DNA of 64,000 nt from Zopfochytrium polystomum (Eukaryota > Chytridiomycota > Chytridiomycetes > Chytridiales > Chytridiaceae). The stretch spans positions 1 to 64,000 of the forward strand of contig JAIVFJ010000172.1 in assembly GCA_025765615.1 (NCBI GenBank), given 5' to 3'. A program made the position numbers and the translations under genes. Every line of letters begins with the position of its first letter. Positions within the stretch are counted from its first letter, which is position 1. The notes under the pieces are model-generated. The model had not been told where the DNA came from. It did not search any database and worked only from the letters and a program-made list of their open reading frames with translations. This document shows, one piece after another, positions 35,582-45,468 of the stretch.

Positions 35582-38500
35582 AATGGCAATGGCGACGGCG
35601 ACAGCGGCGGCAACGGCGATGGCAACGGCGACGGCGGCAGTGGTGGCGATGACCACATCCTGGCAGGCCTGGCCCAGTGCCTGCGCGACCTGCAGCAGTG
35701 GATCGAGAAGCAGCTTGCAAAGAACGTGCTCAAGCAGCTGGCACAAGCCGCGTCCATCAAGGAAAAGGCCCTCCTGTACGACGGCAGGCTCACGGCGTAC
35801 ATCCAGGCTCTGCAGCTGGCTGCCATGCAGCCCTCGGGTCTCACCAGACAGGCCACTCAGGTGGACCCCGACTCGTCCGTGCGCGCCATGACCGCGGCCG
35901 TCGAGGCAGACCTTTCCGACCTCCGCGCCGGCCTCGCCGAGCTCCTCCAAGAGCACGCCAACGACACGCTAGACCAGCTGCTCGCGCGGCTGGACATTTC
36001 CAACGCAAACATGATCGACTCGATCAACAACCTCCAGGATCTGCACCGCGACTCGATTGCCCAGAACGAGGCCGTCGCCCGCCACCTCCAGCGGCTCGAG
36101 TCGCGCCTGGCCAGCCGGTCGGGCTACCATCCCTCCTCGGCCGCGGCGGTGCCATGGACCGTCATCAACGAGGACGACCTGACGTACGTGCGCAAGGACG
36201 CCATCGGATCTGGGTCGTTTGGCGAGGTGTACCTCGCGCGCTGGGGGACGTCTGAGGTCGCCGTGAAAAAGGCCCTGGACGCGGTGGTGGTCGGGCGAGA
36301 GAGCCGCGAGTCGATCCACAAGGAGGTGCTGGCGTGGAGCCGGCTGCACCCGCATCCGAACGTCGTGACGCTGTTTGGCGCGTGCGTCGACACGGACCGG
36401 CCGTTCCTCGTCATGAAGTACTTCCCGCTCGGGAACCTCGCCGACCGCCTCGCCGTCGACCCGGACGTCGGCCTCGACTCGCGCGTCAAGTGGATGTTTG
36501 AGGTGTGTCTCGGCCTCATTCACATCCACGAGGCCGGCATTTTCCACGGCGACCTCAAGGCGGACAACGTGATGCTGGACGATTTGAACGGCTCCGTGAC
36601 GGCGAAAATCACAGACTTTGGACTGAGCCAGTTCAAGCGGACCGGAGCCGCGTCAAGGGAGAAATCCAAAACGCAGGACCTCACCGGCGCTGTTCGATGG
36701 AAGGCGCCCGAATCTTACCAGCGGCAGTACAAGATGACGACCTCCTTTGACGTTTATGCCTTTGGAATGACTGCCTATCAGATCCTCACGGGAAAGATCC
36801 CCTTTTATGAAGAACCAAACGCCTGGGTTGTCCGTGATTGGATCAAAGATGGGGAGCTTCCGACGAAACCGGAGCACCTTGAAGGTACCATGTTTAATTA
36901 CTGGTTCTTAAGTTGACGAAATAATTGTCGATTAGACTCTGCACCATTATGGGAGGCCATAGTCAGCTGTCTCAAGCTCAAACCTGAGCAGAGGGCAACG
37001 CTTCGCCAGGTGACTTGCACTTACACTGGTATGCCGAAGAAACTGACTCTGGCGTCGCCCGAAGGTTCGATCCTTCTTAGAAACAGAGTACGACTGCACC
37101 AGAACTGCCGTAGCTCCTCCGGCTCCACCACCCAAAGATCCGCTCGCGGACAGCGGTTACTCGTCAATGGTCAACACTCCGTCGCCGCCTGCAGCCCAAA
37201 GACAGCGATCGCCGGCTGCGTCGTCGAGTCACACGGACAAGATACTGGCCGACCTGGCGGTAAGCCATCCCGCGGCTGTGCAGTTCTGGAAGTACTGGGC
37301 GTCAGACGACGGCGGGGTCCGCAGCAAGCTTCCGTGGGGAGAGTTTGCGCATGGGTTGGAGGCGGCGCTGCTCCTTGGCGACAATTTGCGCGAGGTGGAC
37401 GTCGAGATCCTCAGGACAGCTGTGGGCAGAGGGTACCCGACGGAGTTACCGGTGCAAGCGTTTGCAGAGTTTGTAAAGAGGACTGACCCGCAGGGGGAGT
37501 TCGCCGAGAGCTTTCGTTTTGCGATTGGACCTTCCAGCCTCGAGAAGAGCAAGGCAGAGAAGGAGCGCGCGAAGCTTGAGCAGGCGCAAAAGGCGATTGA
37601 GGACAGGTTTTCGCACCGTATTGTCAAGGGAGGTTGGAACGAGGAAAAGTGCACTTTTAAAGGATTGACTGACGAGGAGAAGGAGGCCATGCATGAAGCT
37701 CTCGGAACGAACACGACGCTGAAGGAACTTGAAATACTCTGTAAGCTGGACTCTGTTCTTTCTACCCGTCGAAATCGCAACCTGCTAATGCGTCTCGCTT
37801 CTCTCGTCCAACAGCTCGTACGTATTCGTAAAGTGTTGTTAACTTCTGGCTGAACTGTTACGTTAAACATTTTGTTGAAAAACGCTCGAATTGCAGCAAG
37901 TGAGTCTTTTGCTTGTTCAGGGACGGCGAAGCCATAAAAAAGTGAACTGACGCCGTCTAACGTAAACTCCCGCGATACGCATATTCTCAGTCGGTCTGTA
38001 GACTTTCTTTAGCCCGCACTGTGCTCAACAGCCAACTGACACTTTCTTTTGGGACCCTATCTATATCCCGCTTGTTGATGGCTGCTAGCTTGTGAGTTAT
38101 CATGCGTCACGAGAGTGATGCTTCTGAAAATCTTAGTGTTGCCGTTACTCATTGTCGCCCCTTAGTTTGTAGGTGCAGAAGTGTTGAGTGACCTCATCCC
38201 GGATCGTGCGCTAAACTTGTCATTTCTGTCCATGACCATCACAAACGTGCATTACTGGAAGACAGTAAGACATTTGTGCAATTCTCCCTTCCATACGGAA
38301 ATGATCTAACATTGGATTCACTTCAGTGTGTAAGTTCTCTTTCAAGAATAATTGGAACTCGCAGTAAAATCTCTTCACATGAATCTGCACTGGCTGGTGA
38401 TGGCTCTTTGATTACAGTATGTGAGTGGACAATTGAGACTGATTTTCAATCTGCTTCACACATCTCATGAACAACATACTCCTTCATTTTCTAATATGCC

Positions 38501-39890
38501 GTCTCTCTAAACCCACTTTCCCCAAATATCGCATATTAGCTCGTAAGTACTTCTGTGCAGAAGCTTAATGTTTGCAATGCTCACAGCAGGCCGAAAATTT
38601 CTTCGTAACTGTCCTGAATATCTGTGCAACGTTCAGCCTGTAAGTTGACATGCTCTTATATTCTGAAGCGACACCTCTTTTATTGACGCAACTCTTTTTA
38701 AAGCCTGTAAGTTCATTCCAGATTCAGGAATATCTCTCTCCTGACCTTGATCCATCCATTCAACGTTGCGGCTTTTGGGATCACCAGCTTGTAAGCGCTA
38801 GATGGCTTTTGCATTAAGACTATTTGAACTCATCGAAAACATCGTCCCACTCTTCTCAAAATTGGGAATCTGTTTCTCCGAAAGTCTGTAAGTTCGCTGA
38901 TTTTCTTAGTTTCTTGCAATCAAATCTAATGCGGATCCGGCGGGTTTTACCAAGCCTGTAAGTAATCGACGCCGCAACTGCAGTCAATTGATCATCCTCT
39001 GGTTTCGGCTCCTCAACGCCAAAAATTGGTGGATTTCTTAGACTGTGAGTCCCAAAAATGCTGCCAGGAGAAAATTTGACTGTTGTCTAATTATTTCTTC
39101 TGACCTTCGTGACATTCCCCAGTCAGTAAGTAATGGTCAAATTTCCACCACTGGATTGACTGGATGCGCAATATGTTCATGCAATTGATATTTGCTTTCA
39201 AACGTCCCATCCATTCCTTCAGCTGGTGAGAATTCAAGATCTTCTTTTATTCACATTTTATGTTCCTAAATAGTTTTGGTTTACTTCCAGCCTGTAAGTT
39301 TCCAACGACACGCCAGCTTCACCACACCGTCACCTCACGCTCACCCTTCAATTATTTTCACGCGATTGGACCGTTCCTTCAGTTGGTCAGTAGCTTCCAT
39401 CTTTTCTGCCTGCCTCTGCTCAATCTCTGACACCTGCTACAAAAAAAAAATATAAAAAATAAAAAATTTGAATGGTCTGCTGACTACTCTTCCGGCGGCA
39501 AGCAGCTGGTGCGTTCACGGGGCCTCCCTATCCGTCGTTCAGGCTAACCGCAAACCCCCCTCATTCAGAGAAAGGCTTGTACGGTAGCAAGAGCTCGATC
39601 GCCACGCTGGCCGAGGCCCTCAAGAAGAACAACACACTGGAAAGTCTGAACCTGGAAAGTAAGGAAACAGAGTGTTAGGGGCGGGTGCTTCCCCATCCGT
39701 AGTTACAGTGCGTTGGTTACAAAACTTCGGGCTTTATTTTCTTCAAGGACATCGAACGTTCAGCGAGCGGGACATCCTCAAGGAGGGTGTTGCGGCAAGC
39801 AGCTCGCTCAAGAGCTTGAATATCACAGGTCTGATTGCTTTTGCGCTCGCCCTTTCACCCTCGCGGAGAGAAATAGAAACAAGAAACTGA
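35282..39890 (+). CDS. TKL-type protein kinase with N-terminal helical domain and C-terminal leucine-rich repeats (paralogue 1)
   Basis: Ordinary exons: 35282-36884, 36936-37009, 37065-37740, 39569-39658, 39748-39890. Between 37740 and 39569 lies the single-codon exon array described separately; with all 20 included the product is about 881 aa. Residues 1-60 and 115-250 are helical, like the N-terminal bundles of MLKL and mcc-type proteins, split by an Asn/Gly/Asp-rich linker. The kinase runs about 300-560: GSGSFGEVY (about 309), AVKK (Lys about 329), HGDLKADNV (about 421; Gly replaces the HRD Arg), DFGLSQF (about 445), WKAPESY. A conserved spacer follows (HPAAVQFWKYWASDDGG...LPWGEFAHGLE), then LRRs: TLKELEIL, GLYGSKSSIATLAEALKKNN, EGVAASSSLKSLNIT. 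The 3' end is uncertain; a further homologous-looking frame lies at 39925-40135. Confidence 0.88.
37741..39568 (+). other. array of 20 candidate 3-nt (single-codon) exons in kinase gene 1
   Basis: Between the donor after 37740 (phase 1) and the acceptor at 39567-39568, the pattern AG-NNN-GT recurs 20 times. Triplets start at 37815, 37897, 37991, 38089, 38166, 38262, 38327, 38418, 38540, 38637, 38704, 38788, 38885, 38955, 39042, 39123, 39223, 39291, 39383 and 39506. The 21 intervening introns are 60-120 nt, the usual size here. Donors are mostly GTAAGT or GTGAGT; exceptions are GTACGT (first), GTCTGT (third), GTCAGT (19th) and GTGCGT (20th). Most acceptors follow a pyrimidine tract. Triplets are pyrimidine-rich (CCT four times). 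Joined in phase they leave the frame open and add 20 residues (S P I A F ... A F A E). The reading as real exons is inference; the spacing is seen directly. Confidence 0.75.
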
Positions 39891-40340
39891 CTCTTTCGTT
39901 TCCCCCCCCTCATTTTTTCTGTGGCAATCGTGATGTGAAGAAAACGGCTTTCCCAAAAGAGGAGCTTCTCGCGCTGGGTGGCCCAGCCACGTTCGCATCA
40001 CGTTTTGACAAGCAAGCGACGCGCTGGAACGAGACATTTGAAGGGGTAACCGTGTGTGTCGGTCGTAAAGCAGGAATCTTGCGTCGGGAAGGAGAGGAAA
40101 AAGCAATGGGAGGGTTAGTCTTATTAGCAAACTGAAGGAAAGGATGGAAAGAAGAAGGCAGGCTCCTCGCGCCTTTACTGTTGATCGTTGTCTCATTGAT
40201 CGTGGAATGAATGCATGCTAGTGCGTGGGCTTGGTGTGACAGGATGCCGCACAGAAACATGGCGGGGTGCAAGCGAAAAGCTTGGGAGCATAGCGCAGTG
40301 CGAGTGTGGCGGAAGGAAGGGATGAGCCATAAAATGTTGT
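39891..40340 (+). other. region downstream of kinase gene 1
   Basis: A frame from about 39925 to 40135 (GNRDVKKTAFPKEELLALGG..., ending GLVLLAN) is reminiscent of the terminal GN-GFPKN exon of paralogue 2, but no AG acceptor precedes it. It may be an extra 3' exon or 3' flank. Beyond 40135 nothing was recognised. Confidence 0.3.
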
Positions 40341-40800
40341 TTGAAAGCGTTTTCAAAGTTCCATGAGCTGGGTTCAATAGTTTACATTGAGCAAGATGCT
40401 AGTTTCTTTCAAAGGATGTCTTGGAATCAAACAGTACTCCGCAAAATAGCCAATGAGGTGGGCATCAAGATATGGGTATCAGCTGATCCAGATAGTGGAT
40501 ACATTTGCAAATTTGGGGTTAAAAGTTTATTCAGATGGACATTGGATAGTGGTTCTGACTCAGGTTGAAGCGCTGGAGGACTTCTGGAAACATTATACTG
40601 TGTCTGATAGCTGGATTGGAGGGAGTTCACTGAACGGTTCTTGCAGGCAATCACTTTACAATCATAAGTTGCAAAAGAGTTGATTGTATCTGGCGGACGC
40701 ATCCTTGGCTGGAATTTATTGAAAGAGCTTACCCAATTGTGCAAAATTTGCAAAAAATGCCAAGCAGGTTGCTCACCAGTCAGAATTCTGAAGGTCATGT
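40341..40800 (+). pseudogene. piggyBac-like transposase fragment
   Basis: IVYIEQDASFFQRMSWNQ followed by EVGIKIWVSADPDSGYICKF resembles the piggyBac DDE core (SIDE-M-PFKGR...KWGIKVWVLAD...TGY). The similarity continues, after a frame change, with VVLTQVEALEDFWKHYTVSD. Stops and frame changes show it is a relic. The family call rests on these short segments from memory, so it is tentative. Confidence 0.45.
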
Positions 40801-41029
40801 CTTTTCTGACAAGAAAATCTTCCCATGACCTCTACTTATGCAGTCATATCTTTGATCGATGAAGGAACAAAGTTAAAGGAAGTTCTGGCCAAATCAGGGT
40901 GATGCAACAATGATGTCATGCCTGCCTCCTCATTCCTCAAAAGTCTAAACTCTATCTCTCAGAGCTAAAAGGCTATCACCAAAGTCTGGTTCCTGAGGAC
41001 CACCAGCAGTGTAAAAGGGGAGTTCCAGA

Positions 41030-41975
41030 ACCCTAACCCTCTCCCCTTGAGTACAACAAACAAAACATTATTGTTATCAGAGTCACCATACCCTCTTTTT
41101 TTATTTATTATCTTGTTCCAGCCCTGAAGGGCTGACAGGAAGAGAAAGTGCCATCAACGGTGAACTGTTATAGACTACGTCCAGGTATCACCTCAGCAAA
41201 CCCACCCATGCACTACGGACGTACAGGGTTGTCAGGCATCTCCACCGCACCACTCCTTGTGATTCAAGACTGTACTCTTTCTTGTTGCCTTCAACAGCTG
41301 GTCATGACTTGAGCCCTGGGCCCTTGAGTGACAGATACCCAGACCCCATGCTTTCCCAGCTAGGCTCTTGTGAGGGGAGTCACCATACCCTCTACCTTGA
41401 CCTACAAAGCTTTTCAAGTTCCACCTCAGGTCGATACCTCATTCATATAGGGCACTTCGCTCTTACAAGCAAAGGGTGTTCTGCACCCTAAACAACACCA
41501 ATCTGTCTGAGAGCACCAGCTCTCCATCTACTTTAACAAGAAAGGGACTCACGCTCTAACCAAGCTTTCTCACTCCACATCAACTCAAATCTGTTGGTGC
41601 ATTTTGACACACCAGGTGCAATCACCAACAGGTCCAGACCACATCTGCCTGCTCTCTCTCTAAACTTAAGTACAACAAGCAAAAACCATTAGTGTTATCT
41701 GACTCACCATACCCACTACCTTGACTTACAAAGAAGCTCTACCTCAGGTTGATACCTCATTTGTACAGGGTGCTTTGCTCTTACAAGCAAAGTGTGTCTT
41801 GCACTCTAAAAAACAAGACCAAACTGCCTGAGAGCACCCACCAGCTGTCAACTTTGGCAACAAAGGGCACTTCACTCTTAACAAGAAAACGGCTCACAAT
41901 CTAAACAAGCTTTCTCACTCCATGCTACCACAAGGTCTGTTGGTGCCCTTTTGACACACCAGGTGCAATCACCAG
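41030..41975. repeat. tandem direct repeats of about 330 bp
   Basis: The phrase AGTACAACAA(A/G)CAAAA followed by GTTATC and CACCATACC occurs near 41049 and 41671. The longer block CCTCAGGT..GATACCTCATT, CTCTTACAAGCAAAG, AAGCTTTCTCACTCCA, GACACACCAGGTGCAATCACC appears at about 41424-41625 and again at 41750-41973. The repeats are not identical. They are not CRISPR-like: units are long and there are no spacers. They may be part of a decayed transposon. Confidence 0.7.
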
Positions 41976-42025
41976 CGTCATCACAACACCGTCATCCTTG
42001 AGCATCTTTGATCTTTTGTGCAGAT

Positions 42026-42438
42026 TGTTAACAGTCTACTCTGAGTGAGTGAGCAGAAGGAGTGAATGAAGTGGAGATGTGTGTTTGTGGGTGGTCCTTC
42101 TCCTCAACTTGGAGAGAAAAGAAAAAAAAAACTCTGATATGAATAATTGATACATAATGATGATATGCACACTGGAATAGTTGCTAGGCAAGTGTGACCA
42201 GCACAGGGTAAAAACCTCCCCTATATTATCTGCTTGAGCAGAGGAGGAGGAAAACTGTCAACACCAGGTTTCTGTTCCACTTAATACTCAGAGTTTTTGT
42301 CAACAGCACAAGCCAGTGCCAGGTCTGCATTGGTGGTGGCTTGCTCTCCCCATGGCATTGAGAACAATAACTGACAGTCACAATAGGTTCAGGTCCGTCT
42401 TGTGCCACTTGCTGCTAACCAGTCAGTTCCACCTAACA
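42026..42438 (-). repeat. Copia LTR (left, 3' LTR of the element)
   Basis: 413 bp, TG...CA ends. It shares long blocks with the split right LTR and the solo LTR at 56850-57275, such as ATTGATACATAATGATGATA and CTTAATACTCAGAGTTTTTG. It is visibly diverged from both. Confidence 0.85.
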
Positions 42439-42664
42439 TCCCCCCGCATGATGGCCACGGGTGTAGCACCTGTTATGCAGAGCATGCGTAAGCATCTGAG
42501 GTTTTGACCGAAAGGGTGTTTGAAAGGTTGGAGTGGGGTCAGAGGCCAAGTAGTGAGGTCAGTCGCTGGCGCTGAGATGTCGAGAGTGGTTTTGTGAGAA
42601 TGTCTGCGATCTGGTTGCTGGTTGGTACGTTGCGCACAGTGATCTCTCCAGTGGCTACGCCTTG

Positions 42665-44446
42665 TCAGAGGAAATGAGCACGTATGTCAATGTGTTTTGT
42701 GCGAGCATGTGTGAGAGGGCTGAGCACTAGTGCGATTACAGATTGATTGTCCTCGAGGATTGGTAGTGGTCGCTGGGCAGGGAGTTGCAACTCTGATAAT
42801 ATGGCTAAGAGCCATTGTGCTTCTTGGAAGGCTTCAGAAAGTGAGTAGTATTCTGCTTCTGTGGACGATAGCGATAATTGATGTTGTTTGCGTGAGACCC
42901 AAGAGACAGCGGCGCCCATGAGGAAGAAGACATATCCAGTGCGCGATGTGCAGTCTCCAGGTTCGCCCCCATAGGATGCATCATCGTATGCAGCTGGTTC
43001 AAGGGTGTCATTTGTGAAGAGCCATAGCGGCTTGTGGCTTTGCCTGTAGAATAATCCGTAGTCTTTGGTGCCTTGGCATATCCAGTGCGCGATGTGCAGT
43101 CTCCAGGTTAGCCCCATAGGATGCATCAGCGTATGCAGCTGGCTCAAGGGTGCCATTTGTGAAGAGCTGTAGCAGCTTGTGGCTTTGCCTGTAGAATAAT
43201 CTGTAGTCTTTGGTGCCTTGGAGGTAACGAAGCAGGCGGCAGAGTGCATTGCAATGGCACTGGCGTGGCTTCAGTTGGAACTGGGAGAGTACATTTGTTG
43301 CAAATGCAATATCTGGTCGAGTTTGTGTTGCGAGGTATTGAATTTTCATGAGTATGGATCGATACCAGTTTGAGTTGCTCTTGCTGAGTTCGATTGACGT
43401 TTCGTCATGCATAAAGGTGATAGACATTGGAGTTGATGTGATATCCAGGTCATCTCACATTTTCTCTTCAGTGAGAATTGTCCTGGTGTATTCATCGAGG
43501 CCCATCCAAATGCCTTCAGCGTTGCGCTTGAGGTGGATGCGAATTACTTTGCTGGCAGTAGTTTCCTTGAGAGACATGCTGTACTCAGTGCAAAAAGCAT
43601 CCTCAATTTTTGTGACAAGAGCTGGGGTGTTGGCCATGACGTTGATGTTGTTGACAAAAACAAAGATGATTTCATATGTTTGCTGCTGAGGGCCTTCTCG
43701 AAAGAAGAGGCAGGGCTCAGCAAGAGATTGATTGAGGCTGAGTTTCTTGACAATGAACTTGCAAAGGTTTCGTCGAGATTGATGAAGTCCATAGAGCCTC
43801 TTGAGGAGTTTGCAGAATAATTTCTTTCCATCTGGAGTGAATCGCTTGTGGCCTTTGGTAGATGCTTGTAGATGACTTCTTTGAGGAAAGCGTACAGGTG
43901 GGCTGTGTTGACATCCATGCTGTGGTACTCAAGGTCAAAAGCAAGGCTGATTGCAATGAGCAGTTGGATGGCCTGGATCCGGACAACAGGAGAAAAGGTG
44001 TCTGTGTAGTTGATACCTTTGTGTTGGGTGTTTCCACATGCAACAAGACAGGCTTTCCATTGCTTCAGCCAGTCACAAGGGTCGAGCCTGTAGGTATAAA
44101 CCCATTTGCAGAACATTGTGCATTTGCCAGGAGGAAGAGCTGCCCATTCCCAGACCTTGTGCTCATTCATCCATGAGGGAGTGAAGTTCCTCAAGCTCAG
44201 ATGCAGTCCATTCTTCATTATAGTCTGATGCATGGGCTTCCTTGTGGGAACGTGGCACTGGTGGGAGTTGTGATTAGTGGATTGGTTCTTTGGGGAAGCA
44301 CTTTGGAAAACGTGGTTCTGTTTTGGCTGATGCAAGGTATAGTCGCAAAAGATGGTAAGTGATTGTTTGATTTGCAAGTAGCTTGTGAAGTCCACTTGGT
44401 GCATCTTTGATGTTGGCAATAACAGATGGTGGAAGTGGTGATTCAA
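42665..44446 (-). pseudogene. Copia reverse transcriptase and RNase H, broken
   Basis: Fragments in several frames. RT: WAALPPGKCTMFCKWVYTYR, then NTQHKGINYTDTFSPVV, AISLAFDLEYHSMDVNTA and EVIYKHLPK. At the catalytic box, where Copia RTs have (Y/F)VDD, the sequence reads VFVNNINVM, so both Asp are Asn. RNase H: YLATQTRPDIAFATNVLSQF, YVFFLMGAAVSWVSRKQHQL, STEAEYYSLSEAFQEAQWLL and THARTKHIDIRAHFL. A tandem duplication of about 140 bp disrupts it. It cannot be functional. Confidence 0.85.
42935..43220 (-). repeat. tandem duplication inside Copia RNase H
   Basis: Two adjacent copies of about 140 bp, starting at 42936 and 43080 with CCAGTGCGCGATGTGCAGTC and ending with TAGTCTTTGGTGCCTTGG. They differ at about a dozen positions. 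Confidence 0.85.
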
Positions 44447-45468
44447 TGACAGGTTCTGGTTCAGTGTTGATGGATACTGCTATGCAGTCTGCTGGTGGAG
44501 CTAGGCTCTCTTCAGGTTTGTCTTCATTTTTGCCTAAGACGACAGCAAATGTGTCAGGGTTCCAACCGTAGTCGTCATCGTCATTATTGTCTTCCATATC
44601 TTGGGGAAGAGTTGGAGGTTGATCTGAGGTGTTTGTTGATGATGATGGCAGCTGTCCCCCCCTGGAAGCCTGGCGCAGTTGCTGGCGAGTATGAGTGGAG
44701 GGAGCACTGTCAGGAGGAGAGTTGGATAATCGACAGTAAGAGTCAAGTGGTGGCTCGAAAGAAGGAGAGTCGTCAGGTTCAGGAAAATCTGTAAAATCAT
44801 CAGAGAGAGAAAAAATCAGAATTAAGAGATTGAAGCTTAGTGTCACTGCAGACAATGCCAGGAAAGACATGCTCATGCCAGTTATAGTGGCGTGTCCGAA
44901 GGATGGTTCGTGCAGCAAAGTTGTAGCTAAGCGCAATAGACTCGCTGTCTGTGTCGAAGAGTCCAAGTGAGGCCTGAGGAGAGAACTTGGTCTTGTGTGA
45001 GTTTGCAGGTTCTGTGTACTCATTGTTGAGTGTGACAATGAGGCAGCCAAAATTCCAAGGTGGCGTAGGTTGAGTTTTCAGCCTTGGTAATATTCAAATG
45101 GAATTCAACCAGTGCGAGTGTGTTGCACACGATTGCACAGGAATGAAGCATGGCGTATTGCGTAGGACCAGAAGAACCGTGGACGCTGGGCTTCGATCAG
45201 GAGACAGGAAGCAATGTGGGTGATGACCTTGATGGCATTTTCTGCAACACCATCACCCTCCTTCACATAAGGGACAGAAGGCTGAAAGACAATGGGAGGT
45301 TGGTGGTTGATACAGTAGGCCTCAAATTGCTGAGTGTTAAGACCGAGGTTGTCTGCCTGTACAAATAGTGTTCGGTGAGTGGGGAAGAGTTGCTCTTCAA
45401 AATCAATGCAATCAATTATCCTTTGAGTGACGCCTGCTGTGCAAGCAACAGTGTTGACCCAAGTATAG

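Noticed and set aside
37915..37921. Acceptor-like TTCAG at 37916-37920
   Set aside because: It is followed by a long stretch without a donor at the proper distance.
38350..38365. Extra acceptor CGCAG at 38359-38363 inside the gene 1 array
   Set aside because: No donor lies three bases after it, so it does not fit the array.
41028..41040. Telomere-like CCCTAA/TAACCC motif
   Set aside because: Only two partial units (CCCTAACCCT) occur inside unrelated sequence.
41030..41975. CRISPR-like or satellite array
   Set aside because: The direct repeats are about 330 bp, few and diverged, with no unique spacers; the host is a eukaryote.
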